Below are positions 1 to 8,708 of a DNA stretch of 64,000 bases, piece by piece. Position 1 is the stretch's first letter. Every line of letters starts with the position of its first letter. The notes under the pieces are model-generated. The model was not told where the DNA came from and did no database searches. It worked only from the letters and a program-made list of their open reading frames with translations. The stretch is from Legionella_C dresdenensis (lineage in GTDB: Bacteria; Pseudomonadota; Gammaproteobacteria; Legionellales; Legionellaceae). The stretch is taken from positions 496,001 through 560,000 of the forward strand of contig NZ_JBHSAB010000001.1 of the NCBI RefSeq assembly GCF_042649825.1. The letters run 5' to 3'. The position numbers and the translations under genes were made by a program.

Positions 1-720
1 CTGTTTGATACGCCGGAAGCAATGGTACGCATTGATATGTCTGAATTTATGGAAAAACACTCTGTTGCCCGCTTGATTGGCGCTCCACCCGGTTATGTCG
101 GTTACGAGGAAGGCGGGTATTTAACTGAAGCGGTACGGCGTAAGCCCTATTCTGTGATTCTGCTTGATGAAATTGAAAAAGCGCACCCTGACGTCTTTAA
201 TATTTTATTGCAGGTAATGGACGATGGCCGATTAACCGACGGCCAGGGCCGTACTGTCGATTTCCGTAATACAGTAATTGTCATGACCTCGAATCTGGGT
301 TCGCATTTAATTCAGGATATGGCCTCCAAACTTAATTATGAGCAAATCAAGGAAGCCGTTATGGGCGTAGTCAGCCAGCATTTCCGGCCTGAATTCATTA
401 ACCGCATTGATGACGCAATTGTTTTTCATCCGCTTACCAAAGAGCAGATTGCAACCATTGCCGCCATCCAGATTGGAAGTCTGCAACAACGGCTGGCAAC
501 TCAGGATATCAAATTGCAGGTTGACGCAGAATCCCTGGCTCATCTCGCTGCCGCCGGTTTTGATCCGGTTTACGGAGCAAGGCCGCTGAAACGAACCATT
601 CAGCAAAAACTGGAAAACCCATTAGCCCAGGCTTTGCTGACTGGAGAGTTTAAGCCAGGAGAGACCATTAAAGTAACCTGGGAAGAGGATAAATTAAAGT
701 TTACGGCAGACAAATCCTGA
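1..720 (+). CDS. clpB: Chaperone ClpB, C-terminal part (5' end outside the window)
   Basis: ClpB is a cytoplasmic AAA+ disaggregase that works with DnaK/DnaJ/GrpE to pull proteins out of aggregates. The reading frame is open from base 1, so only about the last 239 residues are seen. They hold most of the second ATPase module: the GAPPGYVGYEEGG pore-loop region, the Walker B stretch VILLDEIEKAHPD, the sensor-1 segment MTSNLGS, and the GARPLKR sensor-2 motif in the C-terminal D2-small domain. The sequence ends normally after a lysine-rich tail. The first in-frame ATG, at base 22, is internal and not the start. The Walker A motif of this module lies upstream of the window. Identification is secure from the family signature. 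Confidence 0.97.
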   Translation: MFDTPEAMVRIDMSEFMEKHSVARLIGAPPGYVGYEEGGYLTEAVRRKPYSVILLDEIEKAHPDVFNILLQVMDDGRLTDGQGRTVDFRNTVIVMTSNLGSHLIQDMASKLNYEQIKEAVMGVVSQHFRPEFINRIDDAIVFHPLTKEQIATIAAIQIGSLQQRLATQDIKLQVDAESLAHLAAAGFDPVYGARPLKRTIQQKLENPLAQALLTGEFKPGETIKVTWEEDKLKFTADKS

Positions 721-728
721 TTGATGCA

Positions 729-797
729 ATTTTAGTGCAGCGCAATGCTGCACTAAAGTTTTACCCGAACATATATGTATTCGTATTGCACTAACCA
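729..797. repeat. Repeat block A, copy 1, with terminator-like hairpin
   Basis: This block follows clpB and starts with a perfect 8-bp stem, AGTGCAGC / GCTGCACT, around a 5-nt loop at 734-754. The stem is followed by TAAAGTTTT, so it could end clpB transcription, though the T run is weak. The same block, about 90% identical, recurs at 2420-2489 beyond the next gene. Inference: a duplicated intergenic segment. Confidence 0.75.
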
Positions 798-897
798 GCA
801 AGGCCAGCGTCCTCAAGGCAGCGCACATCCACCTTTGCACAGGACAACCACTCCTGTTATAGAATTATTAAGAAAATTATATTAGCCTATTAAGCAC
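798..897. repeat. Repeat block B, copy 1, direct repeat upstream of the beta-propeller gene
   Basis: About 100 bp running from GCAAGGCC to CCTATTAAGCA. It is repeated in the same orientation at 2284-2384 with only a handful of differences. The two copies bracket the gene at 938-2251. The block ends about 40 bp before the chosen start codon, so it may contain that gene's promoter, but I see no convincing -35/-10 pair. Confidence 0.8.
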
Positions 898-937
898 ACT
901 CAATAGCGATTTGTTAACAAGACTTAAGGATAAAAGG

Positions 938-2251
938 ATGCAAAGGAATAGCAAAGTTACAATGCTGCAAAGGATAGGGGCAGGTTTACTATTCTGCCTG
1001 ACAGCAATGGCGGCGCAGGCGGGCATACCACTGTGGACAATAGTGCCGGCATTAGGGAGTAACCCGACCCAGATTATACCAGCTAATGGCACAGGCAGCG
1101 TACAATATGTGGTGCAAAACCAGTCTCAAAAGCCTAAGCAATTAGTGATAACGCCGATACCCGGCATTGCCCAAACAGCGCCATGCCATCTGAGCCCTAA
1201 AGGCCAGGCAGGCAGCAGTTGCAACTTAACGCTTGCCATTACGGGCAGCGCCTTGCCTCCCGGCGGCATCCATGGCGGTCCGGTATTATGTCAAGCCAAT
1301 GCAGACGGCAGCCCAAACTCAGACCAATGTTATCGGCCAAGCCAGGCCAATAGCCTCAACATTACGCTGATTACCGCCCCAAACGTTGCGACTATTACAG
1401 TGACAGGCTCGCCATTACTATTATTCCCTGCGTATCCAAATCTCTCCGGTATCACCCGGACAATAACCGTAACCAATCAATCAACCGACGTAACCGCGAT
1501 GAACGTCACGGCCACGCTTCCGGCTGACTGGGCGGATGTGACGCAAGATGCGTCTAATTGTACTACGATTGCCCCCGGGGCAAGCTGCGTGCTAGCCTTT
1601 ACCCCCGGCACTTCGGTGCATGAAGCGACCCTGGTACCGGTTGCAGGAAGCAATACCAACACCCTTAACCCAAGCCTTGCCGTGCGCTACCCATGGGTAA
1701 CTAATGAGCGTGTGTATGCCATTCTGCCAGACCTTGCCAATAATGTCATTTATCTGGGGGGCGATTTTAGTTATGTTGGACCGAACACCGGGTATGGCGT
1801 TCCAATCGATAGCGGCAGCGCGCAGCCGTTGGCCGCTTTCCCCCGCGTAAATGGTAGTGTTTATGCGGTTATTTCCGACGGCAATGATGGCTGGTACATC
1901 GGTGGAACGTTTACTCAAGTGGGCGGCATCACGCGCAACCGGATAGCCCATATTTTATCTGATTATAGCGTGGACACCACGTTTGACCCTAATGCCAATA
2001 ACAGCGTGTACGCTTTGGCGCTAAGCGGCAGCACTGTGTATGCCGGCGGCTTATTCACCACCATTGGCGGCCAGGCCCGTAGAGGCATTGCCGCCCTGAA
2101 TGCCAGCGATGGGCTCGCGACCTCCTGGAATCCCAATGCTAATAGCTTCGTGTACGCCTTGGCGCTAAGCGGCAGCACGGTATATGCGGGCGGCGACTTC
2201 ACCGCCATCGGTAATCAGATTACACAAGGTTTTGCTGTCTTAGCCCAATAA
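938..2251 (+). CDS. Secreted beta-propeller repeat protein of Legionella type
   Basis: The 437-residue product starts with a signal peptide (positive residues, then GAGLLFCLTAMAAQA). Residues of about 35-270 form a beta-rich region with paired cysteines and phrases such as IPANGTGSVQYVVQNQS, resembling bacterial Ig-like or DUF11-like repeats. The C-terminal 160 residues carry blade repeats of the type VYALALSGSTVYAGG.FT.IGG, seen about four times. The last two are nearly identical and 48 codons apart, which indicates recent internal duplication. I place the start at ATG 938 because AAGG at 926-929 sits at proper distance; the frame is open to TTG 911. Similar proteins are often annotated in Legionella as NHL or delta-60 repeat proteins. 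Four blades are few for a closed propeller, so the array may have shrunk or may oligomerise. Exported location is likely; the partner is unknown. Confidence 0.75.
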   Translation: MQRNSKVTMLQRIGAGLLFCLTAMAAQAGIPLWTIVPALGSNPTQIIPANGTGSVQYVVQNQSQKPKQLVITPIPGIAQTAPCHLSPKGQAGSSCNLTLAITGSALPPGGIHGGPVLCQANADGSPNSDQCYRPSQANSLNITLITAPNVATITVTGSPLLLFPAYPNLSGITRTITVTNQSTDVTAMNVTATLPADWADVTQDASNCTTIAPGASCVLAFTPGTSVHEATLVPVAGSNTNTLNPSLAVRYPWVTNERVYAILPDLANNVIYLGGDFSYVGPNTGYGVPIDSGSAQPLAAFPRVNGSVYAVISDGNDGWYIGGTFTQVGGITRNRIAHILSDYSVDTTFDPNANNSVYALALSGSTVYAGGLFTTIGGQARRGIAALNASDGLATSWNPNANSFVYALALSGSTVYAGGDFTAIGNQITQGFAVLAQ

Positions 2252-2283
2252 AATGGAGCCGGAGCGCTGAAAGAAACGCCCCG

Positions 2284-2384
2284 GCAAGGCCCTGCGTCCT
2301 CAAGGCGGCGGACATCCACCTTTGCACAGGACATCCACTCCTACTATAGAATTATTAAGGAAATTATATTAGCCTATTAAGCAT
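2284..2384. repeat. Repeat block B, copy 2
   Basis: Direct repeat of 798-897, running from GCAAGGC to CCTATTAAGCA and lying just after the beta-propeller gene. Together with block A it means the gene sits between two near-identical intergenic segments, in the order A-B-gene-B-A. Confidence 0.8.
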
Positions 2385-2392
2385 ACGCGTAG

Positions 2393-2413
2393 GTTGGGTC
2401 GTTCCGACCCAAC
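2393..2413. repeat. Dispersed hairpin, family R1 (GTTGGGTC..GACCCAAC)
   Basis: Perfect palindromic stem GTTGGGTCG / CGACCCAAC, inserted between block B and block A. The same short hairpin recurs at 8096-8118, 48217-48236, 51338-51357, 51381-51400, 60585-60605 and 60656-60676, always in intergenic DNA. It is REP-like. Confidence 0.8.
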
Positions 2414-2419
2414 ATTACC

Positions 2420-2489
2420 AATTTTAGTGCAGCGCAATGCTGCACTAAAGTGTTACCCGCACATATATATTTTCGTATTGCACTAACCA
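2420..2489. repeat. Repeat block A, copy 2; then AT-rich spacer to the next gene
   Basis: Second copy of 729-797, including the AGTGCAGC / GCTGCACT hairpin at 2426-2446. The following 209 bases to 2698 are AT-rich and hold no gene. The only promoter-like signal there is a weak TTGGTA (2635) / TACACT (2660) pair with a 19-bp spacer. Confidence 0.75.
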
Positions 2490-2698
2490 ATGAGACAGAC
2501 TTTCTGCATGTAGAGGCTTTAAAAAAATACTATCTCGCTTACGATTTAATCTGACCTATTGCATGATTTTTAGCTTACAAATCAATAAGATTTAATACAC
2601 GCTCTGGGATTGTGATATTAATGGGTTTTTATTATTGGTAAATAATCGAAATAAAATGATACACTATGAACATATTAATCAAATAAAACACAATTATC

Positions 2699-5092
2699 AT
2701 GAAGTTACCTTTAAAAGAACCCTTAACTGCGCGCTACCTCTATCTAAGTCCTGAGAACACCATCCACATTTTCATGCCCATAGTCAGTGGCTCAACTATT
2801 GGCTTGGACAATACTTGCAAGGCGGTTTATGCTTTACAAGTATTTTTTGGCAAAGGCAGCTACTCAAATAAAAAGGAGAGCCTCAAAACGGAGTTATTAG
2901 CCTATAAAGAAGCTTTGGAAAGCGATATGAGCCTACCTGGAGCAACCTCGTGTCTGACCACAAAAAAACAAGAAAGGCTGGCTCAAATTGATGGGTATTT
3001 AACGGTGCTCGCCGCTGTGGAAAACCATTCGGAACTGAACTGCCTTAATTCAGGATTTCCAAGCTATCCAGAATCGTTAGTAGGCATGATGAAAAACCAC
3101 GCCACATCAAACCTGTACAGCATGGTTCTGCGCCCCGAAGAGCAAGATGGTTATCTACGTACTGAAGGAGTAAATCCTCTATTTCGTGTGGCACACAAGA
3201 GCGTATCACGAAATATAGAGTCCGCCCAGTCGCCATTACAAAAAGCACTCATCAAAGCCTTTACCCCCTTAACCTTTCAGGATTTAAAAGCACAGATAAT
3301 CAATAAGGTATTGGAACAATTAGAGGCAGACAATCAACCGTTTAAATTTGAAATTTTAATATCCCTTCTAGAAAAAACAGTACAAAAAAAATTGGGTGTC
3401 GCCCTTGATTTTAGCAAAACGTCCGAAGGTGTGCCCATCACCCAAGATTATATAAACAATGTCTTGTGTTTTGATAACAACATCAAGTTGGAATACTATA
3501 TCGGCGCCTTATATGATTTCTGTGCCGAAGATGTATTCACAACAACAATAGTATCGCCCTTTAAATACTTAACCGAGGCAGAACGCTGGTCCATAGCCAC
3601 CCAATTTTTATTAGGCCTGACCAACATCTATGCCGTGACAAAAGATAAAACGCGCGAGGAGTCGAATTGGGGGGAGGTTCTTGATAAGCAGCCGGAGTTA
3701 AGTACGGAACTCGCTCAAATTATGGCTCAAGCGCAACAAGACAATGCAAACATTGAAGAGGTGTGTTTGTTATGGCTAAATAAGAAGGCTCACGAATTCA
3801 AATTAAAAACTCCATTCACTACTGAAGACATCAAAACCATCAAACAAGACTTTGCAAAGCGTTACATGCAAATCAAAGACGCACCGCATTTTGATGAGTT
3901 TTTTGTATTAGACCCCGAGAAAAAAGGTCCCTTCGTCATGCACCAAGGGTCAATAGGCGTCAGTTTTGCCAGCTTTGTCAGCTTATTGGGTTTAGCGCCC
4001 GAATTACTCCAACCTTTAGAAAAAGCGCGTCAAGAAGCACCTCACTTAAATGTAGACATCTCCAATGAAAACACACTGGTGCAAAACGATGTGGAAATCA
4101 ATACCGCATCCCTCGATAAGGCTGAATTGCAGGCCTTATACGAACGAATAAACAGCCACCAAGACCCAAAACTTAAAGAGCAACTCGCAGCCCAACTCAA
4201 AATAGAGCGCCCTGATTTCGAACCGCAAATCAATTCCAGGCAATTCTTACAATTAGTGGCCTACGGCCAACAGAATGAGGCCGAAAATCTACTTAAAAAA
4301 GATCGGGAGCTTGCGCAAGAACTTCTCATAGCTTATGACATCCCCTTCACCGATTATTCCGGCCGCACCTTTACCTGCAGTGCCTACGAGTATACCTGGT
4401 GGGCCAAAGACTCGCATATGCGCTTTATGCTGGAGCGCTACATGAATGATGACACTAAAAAAACGCTCTTAAAGCGCGTGCAATATATTGAAGAGCTTAT
4501 AGATTCAGACACTTTTTTTAAACGACCCAGAGGACTTGTCTATACTCAACAGGCGAAAGAATACCGCAGTGCTCATTTTGATTTAACGCCCTTAAAGAAT
4601 GCATTAAGGACGTATATTGAAGCCTACGAGCAAAGCCCTAAGCGCACGAAAGAGGATTGGGAGGCACTCGATGCAGTCTGGATACAGGTAAACTTACCAC
4701 AACGAGAAGTGCCCGCTCATATTGCTCAGGAATATTGTCACCCTGCGCGGTCATTTGACGATGTAGCCAAAAACCCTGCCTTATTGGACGCGTCAAATCC
4801 TGCCAATCTCGAGCGAACGCTTAAATTTTATAACTGTAATACAGGTTTCTTTCATGAATGGTTTACTCCCCAGCAGGTTCCAGAGGGTTCTGGGTTGGGT
4901 TCTTCATTTGCTATAATGCGCGCGACGCGTGCGAGTGGGGCGGGTGGGGATGAATCTTCGTGCTCTCAATTCGCCGCCATTGATTTATCGGCTATAGAAG
5001 CTATTGATGAAGTGAGAACAAAAGACCTTAAGCGGTCTTTTAAGCATCTTGCGGAAGTAACAATAGAGGGAAAAGCGGCGGTGTTAGAGTAA
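2699..5092 (+). CDS. Large orphan protein, candidate type IV effector
   Basis: The 797-residue protein has no signal peptide or membrane segment and is mostly helical and charged. I cannot assign a function. About residues 500-620 contain a helix-turn-helix pair of ankyrin-like flavour (QLVAYGQQNEAENLLKKDR) followed by IPFTDYSGRTFTCSAYEY and WWAKDSHMRFMLERYM. From memory, this resembles an unnamed module seen in several Legionella proteins with ankyrin-type repeats. The ATG at 2699 lacks a good Shine-Dalgarno sequence, and no later ATG is better. The gene stands alone between an AT-rich spacer and a convergent gene. Candidate status rests on size, lack of export signal, orphan nature and setting. 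The tail contains charged segments such as KDLKRSFKHLAE but no clear E-block. This remains an inference. Confidence 0.6.
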   Translation: MKLPLKEPLTARYLYLSPENTIHIFMPIVSGSTIGLDNTCKAVYALQVFFGKGSYSNKKESLKTELLAYKEALESDMSLPGATSCLTTKKQERLAQIDGYLTVLAAVENHSELNCLNSGFPSYPESLVGMMKNHATSNLYSMVLRPEEQDGYLRTEGVNPLFRVAHKSVSRNIESAQSPLQKALIKAFTPLTFQDLKAQIINKVLEQLEADNQPFKFEILISLLEKTVQKKLGVALDFSKTSEGVPITQDYINNVLCFDNNIKLEYYIGALYDFCAEDVFTTTIVSPFKYLTEAERWSIATQFLLGLTNIYAVTKDKTREESNWGEVLDKQPELSTELAQIMAQAQQDNANIEEVCLLWLNKKAHEFKLKTPFTTEDIKTIKQDFAKRYMQIKDAPHFDEFFVLDPEKKGPFVMHQGSIGVSFASFVSLLGLAPELLQPLEKARQEAPHLNVDISNENTLVQNDVEINTASLDKAELQALYERINSHQDPKLKEQLAAQLKIERPDFEPQINSRQFLQLVAYGQQNEAENLLKKDRELAQELLIAYDIPFTDYSGRTFTCSAYEYTWWAKDSHMRFMLERYMNDDTKKTLLKRVQYIEELIDSDTFFKRPRGLVYTQQAKEYRSAHFDLTPLKNALRTYIEAYEQSPKRTKEDWEALDAVWIQVNLPQREVPAHIAQEYCHPARSFDDVAKNPALLDASNPANLERTLKFYNCNTGFFHEWFTPQQVPEGSGLGSSFAIMRATRASGAGGDESSCSQFAAIDLSAIEAIDEVRTKDLKRSFKHLAEVTIEGKAAVLE

Positions 5093-5176
5093 GACATTTG
5101 CGATATTTGCATTTACGCTTGCATAACCCATCCCCTGACAACATACTCGCAATTTCTGCCCGCAACTATTCTCCAC

Positions 5177-6475
5177 TCAAAACACGGACATACTGCTTTG
5201 TAATCTGGCCGTAGGCCTGGCGGGCTTTTCTTGTAACGCCTTCCATTCTTTTATCGCATTACCCTGAGCTACGCCAAATGCCTTGTCAAATTCTCCTCTG
5301 CCGCCACAGTCAGCAAATATCGTGTTTTGAGATGCATCCAATGAACTGATGACACACTCCAAAACCTCATAAGCAGCTTTACGGCTCGCAGGGTCAGGTT
5401 GATTATTGACATTGATTTCCAACAGAGGTTCCAAAATAGCGTTTAGAGCTTTATTCTTCTGCTCCCAGACTAAAAAATAACAACCTTGCAACGCGTAATA
5501 AAAGGCATCATGCATTTTACTCTTGAAACTCTCAAGCTCCTCATTGATATTCTGTTTATTGATTATTTCGGGAAAACAGGTATTAATATAAGCAAGCATC
5601 CCACCCATGGGAAAAATTCGAGTAAATTTACCTAGCGCTTCTTTCCTCGGAATTTCTTTCTTTTTGAATTGCTCTTTCAACTCTGTTATCGCGTCATCAA
5701 TCAATTTTTCCCGCCGGAGCATTTCCTGATAGAATTTTTTGATAAACAGAACAGGTTTGGCCTGTTGAACAGCCGGCATTTTTTCTACAGCAACTTTGGC
5801 ACGCGAAATAATGTTCTCAAGGTGTTCGACGAGATCTTTACCGTCATCAAGCTTCTCTTCGGCGATGAGAGCATATCTTTTAGGGTCTTTTTTTATATAA
5901 TTAAGGTAGGCCTCACAACAGGTGAGGAAAGTAAGCATATCCAAATGCTGTTTTATGCCTAATCCCCATTCCCTGGACTGAGCGACTGCAGTGCCTTTCT
6001 CATCTAATGACTCAATATGGAACAACTCCTTGATAATTACAAAAAGCTCACTGTTCTCAGGCTTACCGTTTACTGTTCTGAGAGCCGCTTGAAAAAGACT
6101 TGGGGCGTAAGGGGCTGGATTTCGGTATTGATTAAAGATCCGCATATACCGATAACAAACAGAGCCGAAAATTATTTGTTTTGCATTGCTTATCTGACCT
6201 TCATGCTTTACATCCAAATTCTCAGTAGCATCCTTTTGAATTGCTTTAATATGGTTGATTTCATTCAGGCGTTTATTGTCAGGCAATTCACCTTTCTTCT
6301 TTTTGATAGCCAGGTAACTTTTTTCGAGTTCTTCTGTAATAATTTTCGTTAATTCTGTAAAGTCTATTTCATAACAGTTATTGGCATAACGGTAATTTTT
6401 CTCAAATTCAGGGGTTAGTTGATACAGATCTTTCGTTAGTATATATACTTTTGCTTGCAAAGAGTTGCCAGGCAT
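5177..6475 (-). CDS. Orphan helical protein, candidate effector
   Basis: The product is 432 residues long if translation starts at the ATG at 6475. That start is strongly favoured because AAGGAGGA lies five bases upstream; the frame continues open to 6517. The protein is rich in Lys and Glu and predicted helical throughout (for example LEKSYLAIKKKKGELP, then AELKEQFKKKEIPRKEALG), with no signal peptide and no membrane segment. I recognise no family. The C-terminus ends in TARLQSSMSVF. The gene is convergent with the orphan gene before it and separated from mpl by a strong terminator, so it is a single-gene unit. It may be a Dot/Icm substrate like its neighbour, but no domain supports that directly. 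Confidence 0.6.
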   Translation of the reverse strand: MPGNSLQAKVYILTKDLYQLTPEFEKNYRYANNCYEIDFTELTKIITEELEKSYLAIKKKKGELPDNKRLNEINHIKAIQKDATENLDVKHEGQISNAKQIIFGSVCYRYMRIFNQYRNPAPYAPSLFQAALRTVNGKPENSELFVIIKELFHIESLDEKGTAVAQSREWGLGIKQHLDMLTFLTCCEAYLNYIKKDPKRYALIAEEKLDDGKDLVEHLENIISRAKVAVEKMPAVQQAKPVLFIKKFYQEMLRREKLIDDAITELKEQFKKKEIPRKEALGKFTRIFPMGGMLAYINTCFPEIINKQNINEELESFKSKMHDAFYYALQGCYFLVWEQKNKALNAILEPLLEINVNNQPDPASRKAAYEVLECVISSLDASQNTIFADCGGRGEFDKAFGVAQGNAIKEWKALQEKPARPTARLQSSMSVF

Positions 6476-6583
6476 AATGTCCTCCTTAACAGGGGCAATC
6501 ACTTCCTTTTGTATCACTCAAGTGCCCTTTCTTTTTTTATAACAGTCTGTTAAACAATTTGCAACAGGACCGGGGACATTAGC

Positions 6584-6619
6584 TTTTGTAGTCTGCAAAT
6601 TGGATCGCAGACTACAAAA
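6584..6619 (-). terminator. Rho-independent terminator downstream of mpl
   Basis: A perfect 13-bp stem, TTTTGTAGTCTGC pairing with GCAGACTACAAAA, around a 10-nt loop. It lies 20 bases after the mpl stop codon. The flanking A and T runs make it usable in both directions. Confidence 0.75.
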
Positions 6620-6638
6620 CATGAGAGCAATATGAATA

Positions 6639-8012
6639 TTATGCAGGCAAAGTAGAAAAATGCAAATCAAGGCGATTGGCTAACTGCTGATGAATATTGT
6701 CAAAACCGCGGTTACTCATAATAACAATACCATCACCCGCTTTAGCGTAATCAGCAACGTTTTCTATAATGGCATTGGTATTTGCTAATAACTGATGCGG
6801 ACATGACCAGTTTTTTGCTAATGAAGCCAAATCAAATTGCTCAGGATTAAGGATAAATGCCATATCGACCTGAGACAGCGCTTTATCCATACTATCGCCA
6901 TGAACACCTGAGCGCATGGTATATGAAGCAAATTCCAGTACAGCCAGAATCCGTTTATGGCGCTTGCTTTGGGTTAAAGCCTGAATCGTTTTGGTAATCG
7001 CAGTGGGATGATGGGCAAAATCATCATACACGGTAATGCCATGGCGTTCTGCTCTCACTTCCAGGCGGCGTTTGACCGGCATAAATGATTCAAGCGCGTG
7101 AGCGGCCACCTTGGGGTCAACACCAGCATGAAAACTGGCGGCAATTGCAGCAAGGCCATTTTCAACATTAAACCGGCCTATTAATGACCAATGTACCTCG
7201 GCAACCTTTTGACCTTTATGCCAGACCGCAAAAGCGCGGCCGCTTTCTTCCAGCAGCTCAGCCCGCCAGTCGCTATCGCCATCAAAAGCCATTTCTTCCA
7301 TCCGGGAAAAAACGCCGCGGGCAACAACGGCATTCAACGCTGCGTCATCGCGGGGCTTAAGAACCACGCCTTTACCGGGAACGGTTTTCAGATAATAGTG
7401 GAATTGCTGTTGTATTGCCTCAAGATTGGCATAAATATCCGCATGATCAAATTCCAGATTATTAAGAATGGCTATTTCAGGCCGGTAATGCATCAGTTTG
7501 GGCCGTTTATCAAAATAGGCGCTGTCATACTCATCCGCTTCAATCACGAACCAATTGCCGCTACCCAAATGCGAGCTGGCATTAAAATTGGGCGCTACGC
7601 CGCCAATCAGAAAACCGGGGTTTAGACCCGCCTGATGTAAAATATGCGCTAACATGGAGGTAGTGGTTGTTTTACCGTGCGTACCAGAGACAGCAAGAAC
7701 TCTGTAGCGGGGTAAAATATTTTCGGCCAGCCATTGCGGCCCTGAAATATAATTTTTACCAGCATCAATCACCGCTTCCAAAACTGGCATGCCGCGTTTG
7801 ATTGCATTTCCCACAATAACCAGATCCGCTTTTAAAGCAAGCTCAGTATCCTCGTAACCTTCAACCCACTCAATGCCTTTTGACTGGAGCAAGTCGCTTA
7901 CCGGCGGGTAACAATTAGCATCACAACCGGTTACTTTAAAGCCCGCATCTCTCGCCAGCACCGCCAGGCCGCTCATGAATGTTCCACTAATACCGAGTAT
8001 GTGTAAATGCAT
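6639..8012 (-). CDS. mpl: UDP-N-acetylmuramate:L-Ala-gamma-D-Glu-meso-DAP ligase
   Basis: Mpl is a cytoplasmic Mur ligase that attaches the recycled tripeptide L-Ala-D-Glu-meso-DAP to UDP-MurNAc, saving peptidoglycan precursors. The 457 residues match the usual length. The N-terminal Rossmann segment is MHLHILGISGTFMSGLA. The ATP-binding P-loop SGTHGKTTTTSMLAHIL is near residue 110. Later come NNLEFDHADIYANLEAI and the C-terminal ligase domain with VYDDFAHHPTAI. The last two motifs, together with GISGTFM, separate Mpl from MurC. ATG at 8012 starts in the expected place. The gene appears monocistronic, closed by the hairpin at 6584-6619. Confidence 0.96.
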   Translation of the reverse strand: MHLHILGISGTFMSGLAVLARDAGFKVTGCDANCYPPVSDLLQSKGIEWVEGYEDTELALKADLVIVGNAIKRGMPVLEAVIDAGKNYISGPQWLAENILPRYRVLAVSGTHGKTTTTSMLAHILHQAGLNPGFLIGGVAPNFNASSHLGSGNWFVIEADEYDSAYFDKRPKLMHYRPEIAILNNLEFDHADIYANLEAIQQQFHYYLKTVPGKGVVLKPRDDAALNAVVARGVFSRMEEMAFDGDSDWRAELLEESGRAFAVWHKGQKVAEVHWSLIGRFNVENGLAAIAASFHAGVDPKVAAHALESFMPVKRRLEVRAERHGITVYDDFAHHPTAITKTIQALTQSKRHKRILAVLEFASYTMRSGVHGDSMDKALSQVDMAFILNPEQFDLASLAKNWSCPHQLLANTNAIIENVADYAKAGDGIVIMSNRGFDNIHQQLANRLDLHFSTLPA

Positions 8013-8095
8013 AGGTTTATATCCTGAATAATTTGCACTTTTTTAGCATAATTTTACCGTGAAAAGCAAGATGTGGAAGAATGTGGGAAGGAGCA

Positions 8096-8118
8096 GGCCG
8101 GGTCGTTCTGACCCAGCC
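8096..8118. repeat. R1-family hairpin
   Basis: GGCCGGGTCGTTCTGACCC followed by AGCC: a slightly decayed copy of the dispersed GTTGGGTC..GACCCAAC hairpin. It sits in the gap between the small secreted protein gene and mpl. Confidence 0.65.
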
Positions 8119-8126
8119 ATACTTAA

Positions 8127-8534
8127 TTAACCGATAGTATAAGTCACCTGACCAGGAGAACGGGTTTTCTCAACAGGATAATCAGTTTCTGTTGTTTTAT
8201 CGTCATGCTCGCAGATTGCCAGCTTACCTTCCAGGGTAAATTTCAGTTTGATTTTTTTGGCATCATTTGTATCGGTTTTAAAGTTCATTTTACCGAACAT
8301 CAGAGCGCCATCTGGGGTATTTTCAACAACATAAACACGCTCTGAATGGGCAGGAATTGTCTGGTCATTATTAGGGTTAATTACAGCGCCGTTGCTTAAA
8401 GTAATCTTTTGGCTGGTAATCGCATGCGGCAGGTTATTTCTGATTTTTATTTGAAAGCCGTTGCATAAAGTAGATGCATGAGATACACCAACAGATAACA
8501 AAGAAGCAAAGCAAATTAATTTTAATTTATTCAT
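8127..8534 (-). CDS. Small secreted protein of unknown function
   Basis: The 135-residue product starts at ATG 8534, which has GAGG upstream; the frame is open to 8546. It begins with a clear signal peptide (MNKLKLICFASLLSVGVSHA, cleaved before S or T). The mature part is a single beta-rich domain starting STLCNGFQIKIRNNLPHAIT and has two cysteines that could form a disulfide: the first near its start, the second in LAICEHDD. I recall similar short multi-copy exported proteins in Legionella but no function. The gene has its own upstream region with AT-rich DNA and is not obviously in an operon. Periplasmic or secreted location is inferred from the signal peptide only. Confidence 0.7.
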   Translation of the reverse strand: MNKLKLICFASLLSVGVSHASTLCNGFQIKIRNNLPHAITSQKITLSNGAVINPNNDQTIPAHSERVYVVENTPDGALMFGKMNFKTDTNDAKKIKLKFTLEGKLAICEHDDKTTETDYPVEKTRSPGQVTYTIG

Positions 8535-8708
8535 GATAAACCTCATTATTTTTATTAAGTAAATCTCTACTTTTTCTCACCACCAATAGTGACATTATGA
8601 GATTATTATTTAGTGACTATTATGTCAATATTTTTGATACATTATTTTGACATAAGTAGAATAAAGTGAGCATAGTAGTTCGCTGGAGGTTTGTTTTTAA
8701 TCTTATTC

